From CAYQAE01 sp964415445 [NCBI: uncultured archaeon] (GTDB taxonomy: Archaea; CAYQAE01), in the NCBI GenBank assembly GCA_964415445.1, contig CAYQAE010000069.1, positions 1 to 10,615 of the forward strand: DNA of 10,615 nucleotides, read 5' to 3'. A program made the translations under genes and the position numbers. Under the pieces are notes generated by a model, which ran no database searches, was not told where the DNA came from, and saw nothing but the letters and a program-made list of their open reading frames with translations. This document shows, one piece after another, positions 1 through 6,601 of the stretch. The first letter of the stretch is position 1; the number at the start of each line of letters is the position of its first letter.

Positions 1-1
1 A

Positions 2-148
2 AGTCAAAAAATGATTGTTAAGAGGCTAAGTAGCAAAGGAGAAAATTATAGTAAACAAAAAGTAGAAAATAAGGAAATAGAAGAGTATATTAAACTCTTA
101 AAATCTAAAGGAGCAGATGATGAAGAGGAAATGGAAATATTTGATTAA
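2..148 (+). CDS. C-terminal end of an unidentified protein (5' partial)
   Basis: An open frame enters from the left edge and ends at TAA (146-148), giving 48 residues. It is lysine/glutamate-rich and hydrophilic, and ends in an acidic tail (ADDEEEMEIFD). No catalytic motif, cysteine pair or membrane segment is visible. An ATG at 11 lies in frame, but the frame is already open before it and no ribosome-binding site can be judged, so a gene continuing from the left is more likely than a 45-residue protein. It is on the same strand as cheC, 162 bases upstream, with a T-run between them. A chemotaxis or motility function is possible from position only. I do not recognise the family. Confidence 0.55.
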   Translation, partial: SQKMIVKRLSSKGENYSKQKVENKEIEEYIKLLKSKGADDEEEMEIFD

Positions 149-220
149 AAAAAATAATTGAAAATATAACTTAATTCCAAAAATATTCTAATATAGTTAA
201 AGAATTGATTTTTAAACTGG

Positions 221-227
221 TTTTTTT
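221..227 (+). terminator. T-run, possible terminator of the leftmost gene
   Basis: Seven consecutive T residues follow GG, 73 bases after the stop of the leftmost frame and before cheC. Archaeal RNA polymerase can terminate at oligo-T on the non-template strand without a hairpin. The region is so AT-rich that a chance run is quite possible. Confidence 0.3.
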
Positions 228-246
228 CAAAAAATTAATCACTACA

Positions 247-255
247 TTTAAAAAT
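247..255 (+). promoter_or_regulatory. TATA-like box candidate for cheC
   Basis: TTTAAAAAT lies about 60 bases before the cheC ATG. A start about 25 bases downstream would give a leader of roughly 30-35 bases that includes the AAGGGG element at 296-301. A second candidate, TGTATAAC near 278-285, would give a near-leaderless message. Both are read by eye in AT-rich DNA. Confidence 0.3.
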
Positions 256-310
256 CCTATAGACAAAAAGCTACTTACTGTATAACAAAAATAATAAGGG
301 GCAATTTGAA

Positions 311-967
311 ATGAATTCTGATGTTTTAGAAATATCTGATGATGAACGTGATGCATTAAAAGAATTATCAACTATAGGTGCAGGGCACGCTGCAACTGCA
401 TTATCTCAATTAGTGAAAACACCTATAGGAATAACTTTACCTAAAGTTTCATTTTTATTTTCTAGTGATGCAAAAACAATTTTAAAGAAGAATAAGCAAA
501 CTTATGTTGCTACAAAATTAAATGCATTAGGAGATATATCTGGTACTCTTTTTTTAATATTTGAACTTAAAAAAGCATTAACTACAGTAGATACACTGTT
601 CCACCTAGAAAAACAAACAACAGACGAATTAGATGATAAAGCCAATTCTGCAATAAATGAAGTTGGAAATGTTATTGTAGCTTCGTTTTTAAATACATTA
701 TCTAAATTTTTAAATCTCACAATTTTACCATCTGTTCCAGAAATAATTGTTGGAAATAAAGATGAAATAACTAAAAAATTTTCTTCAGAAAAAAGTAGCT
801 CAGAAGAATCAATAATTTCAAATAATGCTCTACTTTTTTTAAGTGATAAAGCAGGGGCTAAAATAGATATAGATACATATCTAGTTTGGGTTACTACTAA
901 AAAAGATGTAAGGTTATTATTAGACAAATTAGATGAAAAATTAGAATCAATTAGTTCTTCTCTTTGA
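311..967 (+). CDS. cheC: CheC, CheY-phosphate phosphatase
   Basis: A 218-residue protein of the CheC family, cytoplasmic, expected to dephosphorylate CheY-P during adaptation; the usual family length is about 200-210. It has the internal pseudo-repeat of CheC. The first half carries D14-x3-E18-x2-T21 followed by IGAGHAATALS, and the second half S113-x3-E117-x2-N120. The family motif is D/S-x3-E-x2-N, so the second active site is intact, while the first has Thr where the catalytic Asn is expected. A serine-rich stretch at about 159-170 (SSEKSSSEES) looks like a flexible loop. The start is chosen because AAGGGG lies 9 bases upstream. The gene is apart from the main che cluster: a minus-strand gene and about 290 bases of spacer separate it from cheW. 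No cheD, the usual partner, is in the window. Family assignment is secure; single-site activity is inferred. Confidence 0.93.
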   Translation: MNSDVLEISDDERDALKELSTIGAGHAATALSQLVKTPIGITLPKVSFLFSSDAKTILKKNKQTYVATKLNALGDISGTLFLIFELKKALTTVDTLFHLEKQTTDELDDKANSAINEVGNVIVASFLNTLSKFLNLTILPSVPEIIVGNKDEITKKFSSEKSSSEESIISNNALLFLSDKAGAKIDIDTYLVWVTTKKDVRLLLDKLDEKLESISSSL

Positions 968-969
968 TT

Positions 970-988
970 TAAAATTAAATGAATTTTA
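970..988. terminator. Short hairpin between convergent genes
   Basis: TAAAATT (970-976) and AATTTTA (982-988) form a perfect 7-bp inverted repeat with a 5-base loop, in the 35-base gap between the stop of cheC and the stop of the convergent minus-strand gene. It consists only of A-T pairs and is therefore weak. Its place suggests a shared transcript end, but such repeats arise easily in AT-rich DNA. Confidence 0.3.
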
Positions 989-995
989 TATATCT

Positions 996-1001
996 AAAAA
1001 A
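996..1001 (-). terminator. T-run just after the small minus-strand gene
   Basis: Six A residues on the plus strand read as T6 on the minus strand, beginning one base after the stop codon (1003-1005) of the small gene. This is a plausible archaeal oligo-T termination signal. Confidence 0.4.
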
Positions 1002-1002
1002 G

Positions 1003-1224
1003 TTATACGGAGTTTATAGCATTAGTTATTGCTTCACCATCTTTACCAAATGCTTTCATAGCTTTACCTATAAGTTGAGCCAATTTAGATTTGTCTTCGT
1101 CTTCAATTGTATCCATAGTTTTTCCTATTTTAGCACTTTGTGTTTTTAATCCTGCTTGGGCTACTACTTTCCCAACATATGGTTCTATGGCACTGACTAT
1201 CATATTTGCTAATTCATTTGGCAT
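1003..1224 (-). CDS. Small uncharacterised protein, 73 residues
   Basis: A 73-residue soluble protein of unknown function with no membrane segment and no cysteine. It reads as a real protein: a balanced composition (Ala, Gly, Pro and Ile with Lys/Glu) unlike the low-complexity antisense frames nearby, and an amphipathic pattern suggesting three or four helices. It starts MPNELANMIV and has a charged turn, DEDKSK, near 42-47. A TATA-like box (1250-1256) lies about 29 bases before the ATG, which would give an essentially leaderless message; no ribosome-binding site is evident. It sits between cheC and the main che cluster, convergent with cheC and divergent from cheW. A link with chemotaxis is possible from position only. 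Confidence 0.7.
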   Translation of the reverse strand: MPNELANMIVSAIEPYVGKVVAQAGLKTQSAKIGKTMDTIEDEDKSKLAQLIGKAMKAFGKDGEAITNAINSV

Positions 1225-1249
1225 ATAAATAATATATCAACCATACTAC

Positions 1250-1256
1250 TTAAAAA
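1250..1256 (-). promoter_or_regulatory. TATA-like box of the small minus-strand gene
   Basis: On the minus strand TTTTTAA (1256 down to 1250) is centred about 29 bases before the ATG at 1224. With the usual archaeal spacing of about 25 bases from TATA box to transcription start, transcription would begin within a few bases of the ATG, in keeping with the lack of a ribosome-binding site. Confidence 0.4.
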
Positions 1257-1368
1257 CATTATTTTGATCCTTGAAGCTAAAAATAATCAATTTATATTAT
1301 TGTATATCTTCTCTAAATATAGAAGTTTTAAGAAAACTTAATTCTAATTAGTAAGATTATATTAATAG

Positions 1369-1377
1369 TTATAAATT
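1369..1377 (+). promoter_or_regulatory. TATA-like box candidate for the cheW operon
   Basis: TTATAAATT is one of several TATA-like stretches in the 292-base spacer 1225-1516; others are near 1291-1305 and 1484-1494. This one would give a leader of roughly 110-120 bases. I cannot choose between them by eye. The spacer must hold promoters for both flanking genes, since they diverge. Confidence 0.25.
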
Positions 1378-1503
1378 AAACATAGTATAGTTGCTAAAAA
1401 CTTTAATTTGCAATAGATAAAGATGTTCATATAGTAATAGATAAAATTTTAAGATTAAGAGATAAAAAAGATTCAAAATAAGTATTTTAAAAAAATACAA
1501 AAA

Positions 1504-1511
1504 GAGATGAT
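1504..1511 (+). promoter_or_regulatory. Ribosome-binding site of cheW
   Basis: GAGATGAT differs by one base from GAGGTGAT, the complement of the usual 16S rRNA 3' end. It ends 5 bases before the ATG at 1517 and fixes that codon as the start. Confidence 0.55.
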
Positions 1512-1516
1512 AAAAG

Positions 1517-2251
1517 ATGTCTGAAGCTCCCAGTCTTGATGAAGTTCAATTAGTTATTTTTAAATTAGGTGATTCTGAGTTTGGAGTAGATATATTCCAA
1601 GTATTTGAAATTTCTAAAATGATGCCTGTCACAAAAATACCAACAGCTCCTATACATATAGAAGGCGTTATTAATATGAGAGGGCAAATATGTACTCTTA
1701 TAGATCTTAGAACAAGACTTGGGCTTGAAAAAATACCCCCTACTGATGAAACTAGTATAATCTTAGTTGAAGCCAAAGAAGATAATTTAGTAGGAATGAT
1801 TGTAGATTCGGTTTTAGGAGTATTAAAAATAAAAAATGAACAAATTGAATATAATCCATCATTAGTTTCTGATGATATTGATGAAAAATATATAAAAGGA
1901 GTAGCAAAACAAGATGAAAAATTAATTATTTTACTAGATTTAACTAAGGTCTTAAAATCACATGAACTAGATAGACTAGCTGAACTTACTAAAAGCGCTG
2001 AAAAACATATTAAAAAAGAAATGAAAGAATCTGGATCACATAGTAAAGACGAATTAAAGAAAAAAGAACAAGAATTGAAAGAAAAAGAAAGAAAATTAAA
2101 AGAATTAGAGGAAAAAGAAAAAGAAATGGAAAAAAAATTAAAGAAAGATATGAAAAAAATAGAAGAACAAAGAAAAGTTCAATTAGAATTAGAAAAACAG
2201 CTATTAAACTCAATGGATAAAGAATATTCTTCTAAAAAGAAAAAAAAGTGA
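1517..2251 (+). CDS. cheW: CheW adaptor with a long charged coiled-coil tail
   Basis: A 244-residue CheW, the cytoplasmic adaptor that couples chemoreceptors to CheA. Residues about 8-148 form the CheW domain, with typical pieces: QLVIFKLGDSEFGVDIFQV (11-29), the conserved IEGVINMRGQICTLIDLR stretch (48-65) and IILLDLTKVL (137-146). That is a full domain of normal length. The remaining ~95 residues are unusual. From about 150 to 232 the chain is almost entirely Lys, Glu and Leu with heptad-like spacing (for example ELKEKERKLKELEEK), so it is probably a long coiled coil, ending in SSKKKKK. Standard CheW proteins are about 150-170 residues and lack this. It is the first gene of the cluster, with cheB starting 4 bases after its stop. 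The identity of the domain is clear; the tail's role (oligomerisation, array spacing or membrane/nucleic acid contact) is unknown. Confidence 0.93.
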   Translation: MSEAPSLDEVQLVIFKLGDSEFGVDIFQVFEISKMMPVTKIPTAPIHIEGVINMRGQICTLIDLRTRLGLEKIPPTDETSIILVEAKEDNLVGMIVDSVLGVLKIKNEQIEYNPSLVSDDIDEKYIKGVAKQDEKLIILLDLTKVLKSHELDRLAELTKSAEKHIKKEMKESGSHSKDELKKKEQELKEKERKLKELEEKEKEMEKKLKKDMKKIEEQRKVQLELEKQLLNSMDKEYSSKKKKK

Positions 2252-2255
2252 TTAA

Positions 2256-3311
2256 ATGGTAATTAAAGTACTAGTTGTTGATGATTCTAAATCAATGAGA
2301 AAAATTCTATGTGATATAATTAATTCAGAAAATAAACTAAAAGTTATAGGTGAAGCTAAAAATGGGAAAGAAGCAATTGAATTAGTTGAAAATTTAAAAC
2401 CAGATGTAATTGTGATGGATATTTTAATGCCTATTATGGATGGTCTCAAGGCATTAAGCTATATAATGAATCATTTCAAAATTCCAACACTTATAACAAG
2501 TAGTTTTACAGAGGAAGATATTACAATAAAAGCAATATTTCATGGGGCAGTTGATTTTATACCAAAACCCAAAAATGAAGAATCCGATATGGAATTATTA
2601 AAAAAAGATCTAATTTATAAAATAAAAATAGCAAGTAAAGTTGATGTAAGTAAATTAAGATTTAAGAAAACTTCAGAAGAAATAAGCACAAAAGAAATTT
2701 TTGAAGAAAAAGAAGAAATAGATAAAGTTATAGTTATTGGTGCCTCTGCAGGTGGCCCAAAAACATTATTACAAATTTTAAAACAGTTACCAGAAGATTT
2801 ACCTGCATACATATTTGTAGTTCAACATATGGTAAAAGGATTTACTAGCTCATTTGCCCATCATCTTGATGCAGAAACAAAAATAAAAGTTAAAGAAGCA
2901 GAAGAAGGTGAAATAATAAAACCCGGCATAGTTTATCTAGCACCAGGAGGTTATCATATGGAAATAGGCATTACTGAAAAAAAAGAAACCACACAAAAAA
3001 TAATAAGATTAAATCAAAATTCAAAAATACGTCATGTTAGGCCTTCTATTAATCCAACTATGATTTCAGCTGCAAAAATATATGGTAAAAATGCTTTAGG
3101 AATTATTTTAACAGGTATGGGAAGAGATGGTGTTGATGGAATTAAAGCAATAAAAAATAATGGAGGAAAGACAATAGCCGAAGATTTGAACACTAGTTTA
3201 GTTAAAGGAATGCCAAAAGCTGCTATTAATTCTGGAAAAATTGACGAAATATTAAACATACCTGAAATTGTCTCTAAAATAATGGAATTTGTCAAAGTAG
3301 GGAAAAAATAA
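2256..3311 (+). CDS. cheB: CheB, receptor methylesterase/deamidase
   Basis: A 351-residue CheB of normal length (about 350). It removes methyl groups from receptor glutamates when its receiver domain is phosphorylated by CheA. Residues 1-115 are the receiver: acidic pair D9/D10, acceptor D55 (VIVMDILMP), switch residues around T81-S83 and K104 in FIPKP. A lysine-rich linker runs to about 155. The esterase domain follows, with the catalytic triad visible: S164 in GASAGG, H191 in VVQHM and D291 in TGMGRDG. All key residues are present, so the enzyme should be active. The gene starts 4 bases after cheW, and its stop overlaps the cheA start by one base (TAATG at 3309-3313), so translation is probably coupled. 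Confidence 0.97.
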   Translation: MVIKVLVVDDSKSMRKILCDIINSENKLKVIGEAKNGKEAIELVENLKPDVIVMDILMPIMDGLKALSYIMNHFKIPTLITSSFTEEDITIKAIFHGAVDFIPKPKNEESDMELLKKDLIYKIKIASKVDVSKLRFKKTSEEISTKEIFEEKEEIDKVIVIGASAGGPKTLLQILKQLPEDLPAYIFVVQHMVKGFTSSFAHHLDAETKIKVKEAEEGEIIKPGIVYLAPGGYHMEIGITEKKETTQKIIRLNQNSKIRHVRPSINPTMISAAKIYGKNALGIILTGMGRDGVDGIKAIKNNGGKTIAEDLNTSLVKGMPKAAINSGKIDEILNIPEIVSKIMEFVKVGKK

Positions 3312-5740
3312 TGGACATGTCAAAATATTCTGATACAATTATTGAAGAGATAAGAGAACATTTAAATGAATTAAACTCAAATTTACTTGATTTTGAGAAA
3401 AATAAAAAAGATGCTGCTCTTCTTAATGAAATTTTTAGACATGCTCATACTATAAAAAGTTTAGCAGGTACTATGGGACACGAAAAATTATTAGAATTAA
3501 TGCGCGAATTGGAAAATGAACTTCAAGTTGTTAGAAGTACCAAAATGGAAATTACAGATGAAATGATGGATATACTATATGACTCTAGCTCATTAGCTGA
3601 AATACTTCTAAATGAATATACAGAAAATAAAACAGAAAAAACAGATATATCTAGTTTAATTAAAAGAATAAAAGATATTTTACCAAAAGAAGAAGATATA
3701 AAAGCAATTGAGGATACTGAAGAGTTAAATAAACATCTGAAAATTACCCCTGAAGAAAATAAAAAATTAATTGATGCTCACCATAGTAAATTACAATGTA
3801 AAAAAATCATCTCAAAAGTAAATAAAGATTGTAGAGTAAAGGGTGCTGCTATTGAACTACTTTTTCAGCAATTAAAAAGCAATGGTGAAATTATAAAAGT
3901 AGTACCTGATACTAAAACAATATCAAAATCACCAGGTAGTCCTCTTTTTTTATTTATATATATAACAAAGTTATCTGATAAAAAAATAAAACAGATAATA
4001 AAAGATGCAGATGATATAGAAGAACCTTTAATTACTGAATTAGAGATTGATGAAAATGGAATAAAAACAAACATAGAACCGGAACATGCCAAAAAGATAC
4101 CAAAGAAAGTAATAGAATTAGAAAAAAGTCTAAAAATAACTCAAGCAGAAAATATGATGCTAGTTAAAGCATTCAAAGAAAAAAAACAATGTAAAAAAAT
4201 TGTCTCGCAAATAGAAGAAAGTTGTAAAGTAAAAGCAGCAGCAGTAGAACTGTTAATTCAAGCATTAAGCGAAATTGGTGAAGTTATAAAATGTATACCT
4301 GATCAAAAAGAAATATCTAAATCAAAATACGGAAACTGGTTTTTAATTCTCCTTACCACAAAAGAAGACGACGAAAAAATACATAAAATAGTTGAAAAAA
4401 CAGATGACATAAAAAATACTACTATAAGAAATGTGAAATTAAATGAGAAAGGAATACTTATAGATTTAAAAAAAGAAAAATCTAAAATTTCAAAAGCTAA
4501 AAAAACAATAATTGCTCCAACAGTTCAATCTTCATCAATAAGAGTTGATATTTCTAAATTAAATAAATTAATGGATTTAATTGGAGAATTAGCAATAAGT
4601 AAGATTATGATTAATCAAATTGCTACTGAAACAAAATCAGAAGATCTATCTTTGGCAATATCAAAACTAGATAAACTAGTTTTTGAACTGCAAGATGAAA
4701 TAATGCAAATGAGGATGGTACCTGTTGATCAAGTATTTAGTAGATATCCAAAATTAGTAAGAGATCTATCTAGGAAACAAAATAAGGATATTGATTTTAT
4801 AACAAAAGGTATGAGCATTGAATTAGATCGAACTATTTTAGATGAAATAAATGATCCTCTAGTTCATCTTCTAAGAAATGCTGTAGATCATGGAATAGAA
4901 ACAAAAGAAGAACGTAAGAAAAAAGGAAAAAAACCTGAAGGTAAATTAATTTTAAATACTATGCGAGAAAAAAACAATGTAGTTATTGAAATTGAAGATG
5001 ATGGAGAAGGTATAGATCCACATAAAATTATTGAAAAAGCTAAAAAGAAAAAAATAGTAAATGAAAAACAACTTGAGGGTTTAAGTAAAAAAGAAATTAT
5101 GGATTTAATATATCTGCCTGGATTTAGTACTGCTGAAGAAATAACAGATGTATCTGGAAGAGGAGTAGGATTAGATGTTGTAAAAGCTACAGTTGAATCA
5201 TATGGTGGATCAATTTCTCTACAAACAGATAAAGATAAAGGAACTAAATTTAGTATTAGACTTCCACTTACTTTAGCAATTGTTCAATCTCTATTGGCTA
5301 TGGTAGGGGAAGAAAAATTTGCAATCCCGCTAGATAATGTTAGAGAAATTGCTAATATTAAAAAAGCAGACATTACTACCTTAAAAGATCATGAAGTGAT
5401 TGTATTAGGTGAAAAAATTATCCCTATTATTGATTTACACCAAAGATTTGATATTGAACATACAAAAAATCAATCAGACTTAGAATTAGCAGTAGTAGTA
5501 GTTGAAAAAAACAATTTAATAGGAGGTATTTTAGTCGATAGTGTTTTAAGACAACAGGAAATAATAATTAAAAAATTAGGTAAAATAGTTAAAAATGTAA
5601 AAGGTTTTACAGGGGCAACAATATTAGGTGATGGAAAAGTTATTTTAATCTTAGATATAGATGAATTATTATCAAACTTATATACAGCTCAAAGGCAAAA
5701 ATCAAAAGCTTTAAGAAAAGAAAAAAAAGAAAGTGGGTAG
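3311..5740 (+). CDS. cheA: CheA, chemotaxis histidine kinase with duplicated P2-like domain
   Basis: An 809-residue CheA, longer than the usual 650-700. P1 (about 5-125) carries the phosphorylated H46 in FRHAHTIKSLAGTMG. Then come two P2-like domains (143-251 and 274-382), gapless repeats of each other. P2 normally docks CheY and CheB. A Lys-rich linker leads to P3 dimerisation (about 408-475). The P4 kinase domain (about 480-652) has the N box HLLRNAVDHGIE (519-530), G1 DDGEGID (563-569), F box PGFSTA (603-608) and G2 GRGVGLDVV (616-624). P5, the CheW-like regulatory domain, spans about 655-790. All catalytic motifs are intact. The start at 3311 overlaps the cheB stop; an in-frame ATG at 3317 is an alternative. 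The extra length is essentially the second P2-like copy. Three cheY genes follow, which fits an enlarged docking region. Confidence 0.97.
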   Translation: MDMSKYSDTIIEEIREHLNELNSNLLDFEKNKKDAALLNEIFRHAHTIKSLAGTMGHEKLLELMRELENELQVVRSTKMEITDEMMDILYDSSSLAEILLNEYTENKTEKTDISSLIKRIKDILPKEEDIKAIEDTEELNKHLKITPEENKKLIDAHHSKLQCKKIISKVNKDCRVKGAAIELLFQQLKSNGEIIKVVPDTKTISKSPGSPLFLFIYITKLSDKKIKQIIKDADDIEEPLITELEIDENGIKTNIEPEHAKKIPKKVIELEKSLKITQAENMMLVKAFKEKKQCKKIVSQIEESCKVKAAAVELLIQALSEIGEVIKCIPDQKEISKSKYGNWFLILLTTKEDDEKIHKIVEKTDDIKNTTIRNVKLNEKGILIDLKKEKSKISKAKKTIIAPTVQSSSIRVDISKLNKLMDLIGELAISKIMINQIATETKSEDLSLAISKLDKLVFELQDEIMQMRMVPVDQVFSRYPKLVRDLSRKQNKDIDFITKGMSIELDRTILDEINDPLVHLLRNAVDHGIETKEERKKKGKKPEGKLILNTMREKNNVVIEIEDDGEGIDPHKIIEKAKKKKIVNEKQLEGLSKKEIMDLIYLPGFSTAEEITDVSGRGVGLDVVKATVESYGGSISLQTDKDKGTKFSIRLPLTLAIVQSLLAMVGEEKFAIPLDNVREIANIKKADITTLKDHEVIVLGEKIIPIIDLHQRFDIEHTKNQSDLELAVVVVEKNNLIGGILVDSVLRQQEIIIKKLGKIVKNVKGFTGATILGDGKVILILDIDELLSNLYTAQRQKSKALRKEKKESG
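3737..4063 (+). repeat. First P2-like repeat inside cheA (residues 143-251)
   Basis: This is the first of two tandem protein-level repeats with a period of exactly 131 residues. By hand alignment about 51 of 109 residues are identical, with no gap. Shared landmarks are LKIT at the start, QCKKI (162-166), C174-x-VK-x-AA, ELL-x-Q-x-L, GE-x-IK (192-196), PD (199-200) and ISKS (204-207), ending in NGI. The core pattern resembles the ferredoxin-like P2 domain of CheA (cysteine, hydrophobic helix, GEVI, then P). Confidence 0.8.
4130..4456 (+). repeat. Second P2-like repeat inside cheA (residues 274-382)
   Basis: The second copy begins with LKIT at 274 and ends with KGI at 382. C294 and C305 match C163 and C174 of the first copy at a constant offset of 131. 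GEVIK (323-327) and ISKS (335-338) are also kept. The copies are joined by a 22-residue linker. At about 47% identity they are an old duplication kept by selection, not a recent slippage event. Confidence 0.8.
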
Positions 5741-5747
5741 AATATAT

Positions 5748-6110
5748 ATGACACAAAGGATATTAATTGCAGATGATTCATTTTATATGAGAGATAACTT
5801 AAAAAATATCTTCACAGGTGCAGGATATGAAGTTGTGGGTGAAGCAGCTAATGGTGAAGAAGTTATTGAGAAATATAAAAAATTGAATCCAGATATTGTT
5901 ACTATGGATATTATTATGCCCAAAAAAACAGGGACAGAAGCAGTAAAAGAAATTATGGAATATGATCCAGAAGCAAAAATAATTGTATGTACTGCAATTG
6001 ACCAAGAAAATGTTTTGATTGAAGCAATTAAGCTTGGTGCAAAAAATTATATTATAAAACCAATTGAACCAGAACAAGTTATTGCAGCAATTGAAAAAGT
6101 AATTTCATAA
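5748..6110 (+). CDS. cheY: CheY1, single-domain response regulator
   Basis: A 120-residue CheY: one receiver domain with no output domain, normal length. Key residues are present: acidic D9/D10, phosphoacceptor D54 (IVTMDIIMP), T82, Y101 and K104 in NYIIKP. It should take phosphate from CheA H46 and carry the signal to the motor through archaeal adaptors. The ATG at 5748 is chosen because the protein then aligns end to end with CheY2, also 120 residues, and GTGGGT at 5733-5738 can serve as ribosome-binding site. A GTG at 5733 would add five residues (MGRIY) and overlap cheA by eight bases; it remains possible. It is about 78% identical to CheY2 by hand count. Confidence 0.94.
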   Translation: MTQRILIADDSFYMRDNLKNIFTGAGYEVVGEAANGEEVIEKYKKLNPDIVTMDIIMPKKTGTEAVKEIMEYDPEAKIIVCTAIDQENVLIEAIKLGAKNYIIKPIEPEQVIAAIEKVIS

Positions 6111-6157
6111 AACCAAATTATTTAAAAATAAAATCAGATATCCTATTTTGTGTAATG

Positions 6158-6163
6158 TTTTTT
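6158..6163 (+). terminator. T-run in the cheY1-cheY2 gap
   Basis: Six T residues lie 47 bases after the cheY1 stop, inside the only sizeable gap (117 bases) of the che cluster. They could give partial termination, or, with the following AAATTATT, form a TATA-like box for a transcript starting at cheY2. The gap may therefore split the cluster into two units. Evidence is weak in either direction. Confidence 0.25.
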
Positions 6164-6227
6164 AAATTATTAAAAATAGCTAAAGGTAGAATTATAATAA
6201 AACCAATAACCAAAGTGTGGGAAAAAA

Positions 6228-6590
6228 GTGACTTTAAGAATATTAATAGCAGATGATTCATATTTTATGCGTGAAAATCTCAAAGAAATATTTACAGGTG
6301 CAGGATATGAAGTTGTAGGTGAAGCATCTAATGGTGAAGAAGTAATTGAGATGTACAAAAAATTGAAACCAGATGTAGTTAGCATGGATATCATTATGCC
6401 AAAAAAATCAGGATCTGATGCCCTAAAAGAGATAATAGAATATGATCCAGAAGCTAAAGTAATTCTATGCTCTGCAATAGATCAAGAAAACATTTTAATC
6501 GATGCCCTAAAGATAGGAGCAAAAAATTATATTACAAAACCTATTGAACCTAAAAAAGTAATTGCTGCAGTAGAAAAAGTTGTATCCTAA
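6228..6590 (+). CDS. cheY: CheY2, close paralogue of CheY1
   Basis: A 120-residue single receiver domain with D9/D10, phosphoacceptor D54 (VVSMDIIMP), S82 at the Thr/Ser switch position, Y101 and K104 (NYITKP). It is about 78% identical to CheY1 over its whole length with no gap, and the DNA is also clearly similar (for example the stretch coding FTGAGYEVVGEA), so the two arose by tandem duplication. The start is GTG at 6228, which gives MTLRILIADD in register with CheY1; GTGTGGGA just upstream (6215-6222) is the likely ribosome-binding site. The differences from CheY1 are mostly conservative and keep the phosphorylation site. Whether both act on the motor, or one works as a phosphate sink, cannot be seen. 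Confidence 0.94.
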   Translation: MTLRILIADDSYFMRENLKEIFTGAGYEVVGEASNGEEVIEMYKKLKPDVVSMDIIMPKKSGSDALKEIIEYDPEAKVILCSAIDQENILIDALKIGAKNYITKPIEPKKVIAAVEKVVS

Positions 6591-6601
6591 ATATAATATA
6601 T

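Noticed and set aside
502-927. Long minus-strand frame inside cheC
   Set aside because: It is antisense to a clear CheC with conserved active-site motifs; its composition is that of a mirrored AT-rich gene.
2037-2251. Lys/Glu-rich end of cheW as a frameshift or simple-repeat artefact
   Set aside because: The frame stays open with varied codons, contains non-repeat residues (for example QRKVQLELEKQLLNSMDKEY), and ends 4 bases before cheB, as expected for a real gene end.
5733-5747. GTG at 5733 as the start of cheY1
   Set aside because: It would add MGRIY, overlap cheA and use part of the likely ribosome-binding site as codons; the ATG at 5748 matches the start of CheY2. Not excluded.
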